A DNA stretch of 64,000 nt from Geomonas oryzae (GTDB lineage: Bacteria; Desulfobacterota; Desulfuromonadia; Geobacterales; Geobacteraceae): the NCBI RefSeq assembly GCF_004117875.1, contig NZ_RAHW01000003.1, positions 514,333 through 578,332 of the forward strand. The letters are read 5' to 3'. The stretch's first letter is position 1. Each line of letters opens with the position of its first letter. Of the stretch, positions 7,516 through 15,552 are shown in pieces. The notes under the pieces are model-generated. The model made no database searches and was not told the origin of the DNA. It saw nothing but the letters and a program-made list of their open reading frames with translations. Both the position numbers and the translations under genes were made by a program.

Positions 7516-10464
7516 ATGACCTGGGACCTGTGCGTAGCCGAGGCCGAGACATTACTTACATCCACCCGCATTCCTTCCTCGCTTGAGATCATCACCCTCA
7601 TCAAACGGATCAATCCCACCCGGCTGCAACTTCCTGAACCGGACCGCGAGCGCGGATACCGCATCAACGGCGCACTGCAGAACCTGCTCCTCGAGCATTA
7701 CGGCGCCGCTTTTTGGCTGGTGCCGTTTGCATGGAACCCGGAAATAGTCCTCATAAAACATACCGCCCTACCCTCTGTCGATGCCTGCCACGCTCTCGTC
7801 GGGGCATTGTCCGAGAAGGCCCTTATGAGCGTCGCCGATCCGGCGGAGGGTGCGGCCTCCAAGCCGTGCCCGAAAAAGAAAACGAAGCCGCCCTCCTCCC
7901 GTTCTCCCACAGATGCGGTAAGGGGAGCGCAACAGATGCTGGAGAGATATGAATACTGCCGGGCGGAGGAACTCCTGTCCGGGATCCGCTTGGAGAACAA
8001 CGGCGCATTGCCCAGCCTGCTCCGGGCAGCCACCATGCTGATGGAAGAGATAGGCGCTTACGGCACCGCCGTCGAGCTGTTGCTGTCGCAGCCGAAGTGC
8101 GTTCTGAAGGACAATTCCATCAAGGAGACGCTGGCACAGGCCTACTACCGAAACGGCATGATCCCGGAGGCGCGTGCGCTCTTCGATGTCCTCCCCGTCG
8201 CAGGCATGCAGAAGCTTTCCCTCTGCGCATATGCCGATATTTCCTTCAAGGACGGCAGCCTGACCCACGCCTACGGCCTTTTGGAACGCGCGGAAGAGAA
8301 GGAAGGTTTCGCCGCCAACCTTGATCGGCTCAAAAACGAGATCCGGGAAGCGATGCACGCAGAGGCCCAGACGTGGCTGCAAAAGGCGCAGGAAGCCCTC
8401 AGGAGGGACGACGTGGCGCAGGCCGAGTCCATGGGACTCCAAGCGCTGAGCCGCTTCCCGGCTCTGCAACAGGCACGTGAGATAGTCGCCGAAGTCAGGA
8501 CCAGAAGGGAGGCTGAGGAGTTGACGTCGCTGTGGGACAAGCTCGAAAAGAGTGAACGGGGACAATCAAGGCTCGACCTGCTTGAGACGTTGCTGGAACG
8601 CGACAGGGAGCACCAGGAGAAGATCAAAACGCTGCTCGTGACGGAAAAGGCGACCGTGAAAGAGGAATGGTGCTTCAGCCAACTGCAAAGGCTGCGGGAG
8701 GAAACGGTTCGGAAAAGGTGGGAGAAGTGCTACGCCATCATCGACTCGCTCTCCCACCAAAACGACCATGTCGACAGCTACCGCGAGGCCTGCGCCCTTT
8801 CTCCCCACTTCTCCGTCCTGTACAACAACAGGCGGCTGCGAAAGGTGACCCCGAAAACGGCGAAGGAGGCTTGGCTGAGGTTGATCCAGGCAAGGACGGC
8901 GCTGCAGTCGGGGCAGCGGGAAGGGTGTCTTGAACTGATGGATGGGGTGAAGGAATATTTCGAGCATTGCCCGGATTTTGCGGAAGAGTACAGGAAACTT
9001 CTTGGGGCGGAGCAGGAATCGTCGCGAAGGGAAATTGCGGACCTGCTGCGGCAGGTGGCAGGTGATGACGTGGATGAGGTGCGCATAGGCACCGCCTTCA
9101 ACCGGATCCGCAAGAAAATGACCGTACTGCCGGAGAAGGAAAGGGTCGAATATAAAAAGATCATGCAGGACCGCCTGGCCCAGCTCGTCACGGAACCCGA
9201 CGACGAGGAGGTGGGTAATGCGTACCATTGCGCCCTGTTGTTGGGCAAAGCTGAAGATGCGGCGCAGTTGCGCAAGATGATAAGAGATGCCGACCGGTTG
9301 GAACAGATCGAAAAGGAGGTCTCGGAGCCGATGCAGATGGAAGTCTCCCCTTTGACGTTGGCCTTCTCGGACGACATGCCGGTCGACCTGACCTCGAAAC
9401 CGGCGCTTAGGTGTCTGGGCGCCACATACCGTCACATCCTTTTGGGCGACGAGGAGGGTGACTTGATCATGGTCGATCTGCATGACATGACCGCCACAAA
9501 GTTCGCATGCATCCTGGGCCGGTTGTATCTTGCCGACGCACTTCCGGCGCAGGGGATTTTCCTGTTCAGGATCCAAGGCGAGAATTTCTTCGCTCGCGCC
9601 GAACTCTCCAGCGGGAAAGGAGCCGTAAAAGCGGTGTTCGAAGGGTCGACGGGCTTCCTGTTACCGAGCGACTCCGTCATAAACGACATCTATCTGAGCA
9701 GCGATAGAGCGACCGATTATTACCTCAACATCGCCCAAGAGGACGGGACGGCGCCGGCGGTTATGGGAAGGCTGCGGCTGCGGAGCAGAAACGGCATGGC
9801 TGATACCGTGCGGATTAATAATGAGCCGCGCCTCTACAGTTGGCGCCTCTCCAGCAACCCCGAAAAGTTCATCATCGGGACCACCGATCAGACGAGGATA
9901 TGCGCCAGAAACCTCACCCTCGATATCGCCATGGGCTTTACGCCGGAGATATGGGAAGTCGACGAGGTCAACGGCCACATCTACTACTATTTCGGCACCA
10001 CATTGAGGAAGGCCGATTTTCACCTCGACGACTGCGATGAGTTCCCCCATTCGGATGCCTTCATGTTCTTTTACGGCTATCACAGAATGCTCGGGCTGTG
10101 CCCGGCCACCAGCACGGCCCACCTCGCGCTGAGAGAGCGAGCCGCCTTGTATGATTACAGCGCCAACAAGCTATCGACCGTGTTTCCGGCGGACGCGATC
10201 ATTTCCACCAGGCCCGCTAAAAATTGGTACTGCTATCACTACGACAAAGACGCGGGTGAACTGAAACTGAGGGACGTGACTGAAGAAGTGTTCAAGATCC
10301 TGGATTGGCGGACGGTACCGATCAAAAACGGCCAGAAGTGGAGCAATGAACAATACAGGGAGGCATACGAAATGATGTACTTTGGTTACAAGGACACCCC
10401 GGAGCCGCTCGTTTTTCCCCATGCAGAGCAGGAACCTTCCGAAGCGACGGGCACGGTTCAGTAA
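7516..10464 (+). CDS. 982-aa orphan protein: helical-repeat N-half, beta-rich C-half
   Basis: I do not recognise this protein. ATG 7516 follows AAGGGGGACGG. There is no signal peptide or membrane helix, so it should be cytoplasmic. Residues 1-80 form a small globular part; about 95-130 are a Lys/Pro/Ser linker. About 135-600 are helical and TPR-like (ERYEYCRAEELLSGI, NGMIPEARALFDVL), with long charged helices. From about 620 the sequence becomes beta-rich with repeated blade-like segments (YRHILLGDEEGDLIMVDL, KFIIGTTDQTRICA), suggesting a propeller. GC content seems somewhat lower than in neighbouring genes. It stands alone between a divergent TPR gene and an empty region. Confidence 0.85.
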   Translation: MTWDLCVAEAETLLTSTRIPSSLEIITLIKRINPTRLQLPEPDRERGYRINGALQNLLLEHYGAAFWLVPFAWNPEIVLIKHTALPSVDACHALVGALSEKALMSVADPAEGAASKPCPKKKTKPPSSRSPTDAVRGAQQMLERYEYCRAEELLSGIRLENNGALPSLLRAATMLMEEIGAYGTAVELLLSQPKCVLKDNSIKETLAQAYYRNGMIPEARALFDVLPVAGMQKLSLCAYADISFKDGSLTHAYGLLERAEEKEGFAANLDRLKNEIREAMHAEAQTWLQKAQEALRRDDVAQAESMGLQALSRFPALQQAREIVAEVRTRREAEELTSLWDKLEKSERGQSRLDLLETLLERDREHQEKIKTLLVTEKATVKEEWCFSQLQRLREETVRKRWEKCYAIIDSLSHQNDHVDSYREACALSPHFSVLYNNRRLRKVTPKTAKEAWLRLIQARTALQSGQREGCLELMDGVKEYFEHCPDFAEEYRKLLGAEQESSRREIADLLRQVAGDDVDEVRIGTAFNRIRKKMTVLPEKERVEYKKIMQDRLAQLVTEPDDEEVGNAYHCALLLGKAEDAAQLRKMIRDADRLEQIEKEVSEPMQMEVSPLTLAFSDDMPVDLTSKPALRCLGATYRHILLGDEEGDLIMVDLHDMTATKFACILGRLYLADALPAQGIFLFRIQGENFFARAELSSGKGAVKAVFEGSTGFLLPSDSVINDIYLSSDRATDYYLNIAQEDGTAPAVMGRLRLRSRNGMADTVRINNEPRLYSWRLSSNPEKFIIGTTDQTRICARNLTLDIAMGFTPEIWEVDEVNGHIYYYFGTTLRKADFHLDDCDEFPHSDAFMFFYGYHRMLGLCPATSTAHLALRERAALYDYSANKLSTVFPADAIISTRPAKNWYCYHYDKDAGELKLRDVTEEVFKILDWRTVPIKNGQKWSNEQYREAYEMMYFGYKDTPEPLVFPHAEQEPSEATGTVQ

Positions 10465-11189
10465 AGGGAGGCTCTTCTACCTGAAGGGACATGATCCTGA
10501 GTTAAGCGTTTTCCCCGCAAGATCCGGCACCAAACCTGAGACTTGTGACGGCCGGTCACTCACCTCAACGGCCCCGGCTGCGGAGTTGTACGGTTCCAAG
10601 CCGCTCCGGCGAATTCCCCCCTGTTTCGTCCCGTCCACGAGGCTTTTCAGGGGCCGGCGAAACCGCTGCTACGGCTGAATCCCTGCAAACCGTCTTCTTC
10701 TACGCTAAAAGATGACATCCAGCCGGTTTAAAGACTTCCCAGCGGCGACGCAGGATCCTGCCGGAAAGAGAGCGACCGCCGCGTCGTTTGAGCCACCGCC
10801 CCGGCATGTAAACCATCTCCCGCACGGGAAACGGATTTCCTTTCGAGGAAGTCGTATCTTCCCGGTTTCCCATCTGATTACGACACGTTCCGAAAAGATC
10901 GAAATCCATTTCCCGCAAGCGAAATCCATTTGCTTCCCGGTTGATCCTTTTCCCGAGAAACGACTTTTCCAGAGTGGCCGGCAAGCCTTTGAAGGGGTGG
11001 CGGATGATCATTGAGAGGTTTATTGAAATTTTTGAGAGGTTTATCGAAGGGTGATCAGCTGGGTTAAGCGGTATAGCTGCGATCAGAGGCGGTCGCACAT
11101 CTTTGAGGAGACTGCACGGGAGGTCGAACTATTTTGCCGCGTGGATAAAGGTTTCCCGCCAGCTATGAACCGGCGTGCCCCCCTCTACT
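10465..11189. other. Gene-poor region with short repeats
   Basis: No frame here has a plausible protein with a ribosome site. Short direct repeats are visible: GAAATCCATTT at 10901 and 10921, and TTGAGAGGTTTAT(T/C)GAA at 11011 and 11032 (21-nt pitch). Several TTTCCCG-type strings recur between 10800 and 10970. No tRNA, riboswitch or terminator could be assigned. Confidence 0.5.
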
Positions 11190-11230
11190 GCCTGGGCGCC
11201 GCGACGACTTGTCGGCCGAGGCGCCCAGGC
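11190..11230 (-). terminator. Long-stem hairpin after the Fn3-like gene
   Basis: GCCTGGGCGCC (11190-11200) pairs perfectly with GGCGCCCAGGC (11220-11230) across a 19-nt loop, just past the stop at 11243. No strong T tract follows. Confidence 0.5.
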
Positions 11231-11242
11231 GAAGGTGGAAAG

Positions 11243-11914
11243 CTAGACTACCATGATGTGTACGTAGGTGGACCAGGGGCCGTACCCTGCGTGTCCGAGG
11301 CATCTGACCCTGATGTAGTAAATCTTGCCCGGCTCGAGACCGGTCAGTTCGACGCCCCCTTTGATCTTTGTGAACTGCCACTCTTTCAGCCAAGCCGCCT
11401 CGTCGTTCGGATCGCCCTGGCATGCCTGAACGAAATAGGTGACCGCTCCTTCGACCTTTCCGAGGACAAGACGCAGCGTCCCGGAGATCTTCCCATGCTC
11501 GAGCTTCATCTTGTCCGGAGCTTTGATCAGGACGGTGGTCGTACTCCTGGGGGCGGCCTTTTTCCTGTGGTCAACGCCGAGGTTGGAGATCAGCTCGAAA
11601 TTCTTCTCCTTCAGGTACCTCATCCCTGCCCAGTTGAGCGTCAGACAGGTGGCCAGCAGCGCCTCCTCACGGGCGGCATCGCGCTCCGCTTTCTTCCCCG
11701 AGGCGCCGGTCATGACGGCGTAGGTCAGATCATGATAGCGGGTGCCGAGGATCTTGATCTCGTTGCCGTGATAAGCGCCCGCAGGCACCTCCTGGAACAG
11801 TGGATGCGCGATCAAGGCCTCGCCGATGCCTATGATGTGCGTTGCACACTCCAGGTGCGGATAGTTGATGAAACTGGTGTCGAAGATACTTAGTGGGTGG
11901 AATGCGAATGGCAT
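11243..11914 (-). CDS. Hypothetical protein with C-terminal fibronectin type III-like domain
   Basis: Product of 223 aa without a signal peptide. The N-terminal half (about 1-130) is helical (EALLATCLTLNWAGMRYLKE) and matches no family I know. The C-terminal about 90 residues resemble an Fn3 fold: KISGTLRLVLGKVEGAVTYFVQ, then GVELTGLEPGKIYYIRVRCLG, with the characteristic Leu-x-Pro-Gly-x-x-Tyr-x-x-Arg-Val pattern and a WSTYVHIMV end. ATG 11914 follows AACAGGAGGTGTTC. Similar short Fn3 proteins occur in Geobacteraceae, but their role is unknown. Confidence 0.75.
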   Translation of the reverse strand: MPFAFHPLSIFDTSFINYPHLECATHIIGIGEALIAHPLFQEVPAGAYHGNEIKILGTRYHDLTYAVMTGASGKKAERDAAREEALLATCLTLNWAGMRYLKEKNFELISNLGVDHRKKAAPRSTTTVLIKAPDKMKLEHGKISGTLRLVLGKVEGAVTYFVQACQGDPNDEAAWLKEWQFTKIKGGVELTGLEPGKIYYIRVRCLGHAGYGPWSTYVHIMVV

Positions 11915-12113
11915 GAACACCTCCTGTTTTTTAGAGATATTTAACCTACCACCCAAAATTAGTCGAGAGACCGGCCGCTGTCAAGGCGGCAAGAGACAAG
12001 AGGTGGAAAAAAAGACGCATGCAGCCCCGGCTGCATTTGCCGGGGCCCCAGAGGAAGGTCGAAAGGACGGCTAAGGAGGGGAAAGCGGGAAACATGGCCC
12101 CGCGTAGGAAGGA

Positions 12114-12452
12114 TCAGGCCTTTTTCACGTACTCGGACTTCAACTGCATGGCGCCGATGCCGTCGATCTTGCAGTCTATGTCGTGGTCGCCGTCGACGAG
12201 ACGGATGTTGCGCACCTTGGTGCCGACCTTCACCACCGAGGAGGAGCCCTTGATCTTCAGGTCCTTGATCACGGTGACCGAGTCGCCGTCCTTAAGCTCG
12301 TTGCCGAAGGCGTCACGGACGACGCTGTCGGTTTCCGCGCTCTCCGGCTCGGCCTGGGGCCATTCGTTGCCGCACTCGGGGCAGACGTAGAGCGCGCCGT
12401 CTTCGTAGGTGTAAGCGGAACTGCAGGAGGGACATTTGGGCAGGGTCGTCAT
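12114..12452 (-). CDS. yjdM: PhnA/YjdM-family zinc-ribbon protein
   Basis: A 112-aa cytoplasmic protein of the PhnA (YjdM) family, despite the old name not a proven phosphonate hydrolase. Zinc ribbon: CPSC (8-11) and CPEC (26-29). The C-terminal SH3-like PhnA domain shows [13 protein letters not shown], then [11 protein letters not shown] and the family ending [18 protein letters not shown] 12452 is chosen because the homologous region starts there; the upstream in-frame extension runs through the tRNA gene. It follows the tRNA-Gly terminator on the same strand. Confidence 0.92.
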   Translation of the reverse strand: MTTLPKCPSCSSAYTYEDGALYVCPECGNEWPQAEPESAETDSVVRDAFGNELKDGDSVTVIKDLKIKGSSSVVKVGTKVRNIRLVDGDHDIDCKIDGIGAMQLKSEYVKKA

Positions 12453-12489
12453 CGGAATCCTTTTGAAGCGTGAGATTTGGTGCGAAACG

Positions 12490-12523
12490 AAAAAACCCCG
12501 GAAGCCGTCGTGGCCACCGGGGT
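12490..12523 (-). terminator. Rho-independent terminator after tRNA-Gly
   Basis: Minus strand ACCCCGGTGGCC-ACGAC-GGCTTCCGGGGT followed by TTTTT, 10 nt after the tRNA 3' end. Confidence 0.85.
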
Positions 12524-12533
12524 CTGAAATTTT

Positions 12534-12608
<75 letters not shown>

Positions 12609-12754
12609 TCAACGAGAGACCGTTTTATAGCAAAACAGGCCTACCCAGTCAACCCAAAAAATCCGTCATGCGAGAATATTTTTGCAGCGGCGCGAAAAGC
12701 TTCGAAAGCTCGTGGTTTTCGCCACGCCGCTCCCATGGCCCTTCCGCGCGCCCC

Positions 12755-13132
12755 CTACTTTCCGGTGAGCACCTTGCGGATCGTTTCGTAGATCTCCTTG
12801 GGGACGAAGGGCTTCATCAGGTTCCCCTTCGCTCCGGCGTCCAGGGCGGCCTGGATATCGCTGTCGAAGTCCGAGGCGCTGGCGACCAGCACACGGGCGT
12901 TGGGATCTATGGCAACCAGTTCCTTGGTGGCATCGATGCCGTTTTTGTCGGGCATGTAGATGTCCATGATCACGATGTGCGGCCGCAGGACTTGGTATTG
13001 CTTGAGCGCCTCGTCACCGGTCGCCGCTTCTCCGACCACGGTGAAGCCGATCTGCTCCAGCACGGCGCGCAGCACCTGACGAAAAAAAAGCTCGTCGTCC
13101 ACGATAAGTATCCTGACGTCCTTTAAAGCCAT
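12755..13132 (-). CDS. Stand-alone CheY-like response regulator receiver
   Basis: A 125-aa single receiver domain. It has the acidic pair DDE (about 11-13), phospho-acceptor Asp in IVIMDIYMP (about 55), a Ser in VASASD at the switch position and Lys in LMKPF (about 106). There is no output domain, so it must act by binding another protein (motor, kinase or phosphorelay partner). ATG 13132 is preceded by GCGGGGGTGTG. No kinase or chemotaxis gene is adjacent, but the window has six kinases and a CheA; its partner cannot be assigned. Confidence 0.88.
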   Translation of the reverse strand: MALKDVRILIVDDELFFRQVLRAVLEQIGFTVVGEAATGDEALKQYQVLRPHIVIMDIYMPDKNGIDATKELVAIDPNARVLVASASDFDSDIQAALDAGAKGNLMKPFVPKEIYETIRKVLTGK

Positions 13133-13295
13133 GCACACCCCCGCTTGATGATCAACTGCCACATTCATTTAGCATGTTTCTACGGCAATTTCCACTTTGC
13201 AATGACAAAATATCCTCATGGCACGAGCTAAATAGCCGCTGCACGCTGCAAGTTCATGTGATCATGCGTGTCGATATATTGCGGCAAGGGCATGA

Positions 13296-13799
13296 CTACT
13301 GTAGTAATGACAGATCCTGCCAATTGAGAGAAACGAGCAACCGGTCAAGGTCGTCACTGCAGTAGCTTTTCCCCCGACCATCGCATTCGGGATAATGACG
13401 CAGCACCGACGTGCAGGGCGTTTCGTCGCTGCTTCTGTTGACCTCGATGAGGAAAAACCCTCCGGGTTTCAGGTTGCGCACCACGTTTTCCAGGTACGGC
13501 CCCCTCTTCTCCCGGGTCGCGATGATGTTGAAGACGTAGGTCGAGAGCACCAGATCAACGCCAAGTTCCGTCTGCGGCAGCTCCCTGACGGAAAGGAGCC
13601 CTGCGAGCCTGGCCGCCCCCGGATGCAGGGAAAGCGCCTTGATCTGCTCGGGGAGGTCCGCGGCGTAAACCTGGAACCCCTGCTCCGAGAGGTAAATGGA
13701 ATTGCGCAACAGCCCCGCGCCGTAATCGAGGACCCTTCTGACCCCGACGAGGGTGAAGAATCGCGCATAGCGCATCACGCTGGTGGCGGCTCTGGTCAT
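13296..13799 (-). CDS. Class I SAM-dependent methyltransferase
   Basis: A 167-aa Rossmann methyltransferase, short for the class. Motif I is VLDYGAGLLRNS (about 23-34), where the SAM-binding Gly-rich loop is DYGAG. An acidic residue ending strand 2 is in YAADLPE, and motif IV is LVLSTYVFNII. A post-motif LKPGGFFLIEVN is typical. ATG 13799 with GGGAG 7 nt upstream is preferred over a TTG at 13820. The substrate is unknown. The C-terminal strands usually found in the fold are reduced. Confidence 0.8.
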   Translation of the reverse strand: MTRAATSVMRYARFFTLVGVRRVLDYGAGLLRNSIYLSEQGFQVYAADLPEQIKALSLHPGAARLAGLLSVRELPQTELGVDLVLSTYVFNIIATREKRGPYLENVVRNLKPGGFFLIEVNRSSDETPCTSVLRHYPECDGRGKSYCSDDLDRLLVSLNWQDLSLLQ

Positions 13800-13928
13800 G
13801 TCCGGCTCCCTGTGAGGCAATGTGGTCTGGATGCCCGGGCTCGCGCCCGGGACAATTGTATAGCAAAAGAGGGAAAGATTAGGACGGTCAAATGCAACTA
13901 CGGCGTTTACGAAAATTGAAGAAATGGG

Positions 13929-13957
13929 TTGACATGGAAGCGGGGCGTTATTATTAT
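13929..13957 (+). promoter_or_regulatory. Near-consensus sigma70 promoter of the riboswitch transcript
   Basis: TTGACA (13929-13934), 17-nt spacer, TATTAT (13952-13957). Transcription should start near 13964, just before the riboswitch aptamer. Confidence 0.85.
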
Positions 13958-13965
13958 CACAGCCT

Positions 13966-14116
13966 GTAAAGGGGAGTAGCTATCGGCCGGAGAAATGGCC
14001 GACCTCAGGTTCGTCAAGACGGTGGCAACACCCGGACCCGAGGATAATCTTTTAGAAAACAGCAAGACCTTTACCTGTAGCGAGTCAATCGCCATGGGTA
14101 AAGGTCTTTTTTTTTA
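13966..14116 (+). ncRNA. yybP-ykoY family (manganese) riboswitch with terminator
   Basis: Conserved yybP-ykoY elements appear in order: AAAGGGGAGTAGC (13968-13980), GGTTCGTCAAGACGGTGG, CCGGACCCGAGG and GCAAGACCTTTACC. The last element pairs with GGTAAAGGTCTT (14097-14108) followed by nine T: an intrinsic terminator overlapping the 3' side of the aptamer. Family knowledge: the class binds Mn2+ and usually turns on Mn exporters (MntP, TerC/Alx, UPF0016). Here the next gene is a small ribbon-helix-helix-like protein, then a Tim44-domain protein, with no exporter. Identification rests on sequence motifs, not on a covariance-model search. Confidence 0.85.
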
Positions 14117-14187
14117 ACATGAACTGGCGCAGCGGTGCTGTAGCGGCGCCTCTTGAAACGGGCAAGTACCCGTAAGGAGAGAAAAAA

Positions 14188-14478
14188 ATGCACCTCGAAC
14201 AAAAACAACAATACGCGACGGCCGTAAAAAGAAAAACGATGAGAAAGAAGAAGGAGACCCCGAAAAAGGGTACCCCGGTCCTGAAAAACGTGGTATCGCT
14301 CAGGGTGAGCGATCAGGAGAAACGCCTACTGGAGCGGCTCACCAGGGCCACTTCGCTGAACGTGTCCGACCTCGTGCGCGAGGCGATAGGTTTCTGGCTC
14401 GCCAAGGGGCGCGGGCGCTCCGGAACGGCGAACAAGGGATCGCGCCCGTCCCTCGTGCTCGCCGGGAACTCGAACTGA
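14188..14478 (+). CDS. Small ribbon-helix-helix-like DNA-binding protein under riboswitch control
   Basis: A 96-aa basic protein. A Lys/Arg-rich N-terminus (about 1-35) precedes NVVSLRVSDQEKRLLERLTRA and LNVSDLVREAIGFWLA (about 38-75). This is the beta strand plus two helices typical of CopG/Arc-type repressors. ATG 14188 follows AAGGAGAG. It lies 72 nt after the riboswitch terminator, so its expression should depend on terminator read-through. The 35-nt gap to the Tim44-domain gene implies a two-gene operon. It could be a metal-responsive repressor, but no metal ligands are obvious. Confidence 0.72.
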   Translation: MHLEQKQQYATAVKRKTMRKKKETPKKGTPVLKNVVSLRVSDQEKRLLERLTRATSLNVSDLVREAIGFWLAKGRGRSGTANKGSRPSLVLAGNSN

Positions 14479-14513
14479 CCTTACTGCAACAACCACCAAG
14501 GAGACAACACAAG

Positions 14514-15485
14514 ATGAAACGAAAACTCGCCCAAGCCTTCGCAGTATTCGCCGCAGTCCTCATGCTGAGCGCGACGGTGCTGGAGACCAGCGCCCATGCC
14601 CGCGCCGGCGGCGGGCGGTCCATGGGAAGCCGCGGTTCCCGCAGCTATTCCGCGCCCGCTTCCTCGTACCGGCAGTCCGCCCCTTCTTACCAGCAGCAGT
14701 ACTCTCCCTCCCCCATGGGCGGGATGCAGCAGCCCTCGGCAGGCGGCGGCTTCCTGCGCAGCATGGCGGGCGGCATCGCAGGCGGTCTCTTAGGCGGCAT
14801 GCTCTTCAGGGGCATGGCCGGTGCCGGCGGCCCGGGCTTTGGCGGCGGGATCGGCCTCTTCGAAATCGTGCTTCTGGCCGGCATCGCCTACCTCATCTAC
14901 CGCATGGTGAAAAGGCGCCGCAGCGAATCGCCGCTTCAGAGCGTTGCAACCGGTTACGGAACCGGCGGGTACGACCGCCAGCAGGGTTACGGGGGGCAGC
15001 CCATCCCCGCCTCCTACAGTGTCGAGGAGCCGGCGCGTGGCGACCTGCAGACCGGTCTCTCCCATCTGCGCCAGATGGACGCGGGCTTCGACGAGAACCG
15101 CTTCAAGGACCTCGTCATGGACAACTTCTTCAGGATCCAGGGTGGCTGGATGAACCGGGACCTGCAGGCGCTCTCCCCGCTGCTGACGCCGGAAATGCAG
15201 GGGGTCTTCAAGGAGGACGTCGAGCGGCTGCTGCGCGAAGGGCGTGTGAACCGGCTGGAAAACATCGCGGTGCGCAGCGTGGAGCTGGCCGAGGTGTGGC
15301 AGGAGGCGGGTCAGGATTACATCACCGCCCTCATCTACGCTAACCTCCTGGACTACACGACCGACGAAAACGGCACCGTGGTCGCCGGGAGCAAGACCGA
15401 GCCGGTGAAGTTCGAGGAGTACTGGACCTTCACGAGGCCGGTCGGCAACAACCCCTGGCGCCTCGGCGCGATAAACCAGAAGTAG
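14514..15485 (+). CDS. Exported Tim44-like domain protein
   Basis: A 323-aa protein with a signal peptide (about 1-28, cleavage near AHA-RA). A Gly/Ser/Gln/Pro-rich low-complexity segment follows (about 30-85). A Gly-rich hydrophobic segment (about 85-145, containing GLFEIVLLAGIAYLIYRMV) ends in basic KRRR. The C-terminal about 150 residues are a Tim44/MRP-L45-like domain: FLRMDAGFDENRFKDL-type start, MNRDLQALSPLLTPEM, and the FEEYWTFTR core. Family members are found at bacterial membranes with no settled role. Translation follows GGAGACAACACAAG. It shares the riboswitch operon with the preceding gene. Confidence 0.85.
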   Translation: MKRKLAQAFAVFAAVLMLSATVLETSAHARAGGGRSMGSRGSRSYSAPASSYRQSAPSYQQQYSPSPMGGMQQPSAGGGFLRSMAGGIAGGLLGGMLFRGMAGAGGPGFGGGIGLFEIVLLAGIAYLIYRMVKRRRSESPLQSVATGYGTGGYDRQQGYGGQPIPASYSVEEPARGDLQTGLSHLRQMDAGFDENRFKDLVMDNFFRIQGGWMNRDLQALSPLLTPEMQGVFKEDVERLLREGRVNRLENIAVRSVELAEVWQEAGQDYITALIYANLLDYTTDENGTVVAGSKTEPVKFEEYWTFTRPVGNNPWRLGAINQK

Positions 15486-15500
15486 CCGGCTCGAAAAAAA

Positions 15501-15530
15501 ACGGGCGCCTTCCTCCGAAGGCGCCCGTTT
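15501..15530. terminator. Bidirectional terminator between the Tim44 and cheA genes
   Basis: ACGGGCGCCTTC-CTCC-GAAGGCGCCCGT, with TTTCTCGTTT on the plus side and a run of eight A (T on the minus strand) on the other. It separates convergent genes. Confidence 0.85.
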
Positions 15531-15552
15531 CTCGTTTGGAGCTTCCCTTATT

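Noticed and set aside
10700..11098. 132-codon minus-strand frame in the gene-poor region
   Set aside because: No ribosome site, no recognisable domain, and the residues largely reflect short DNA repeats.
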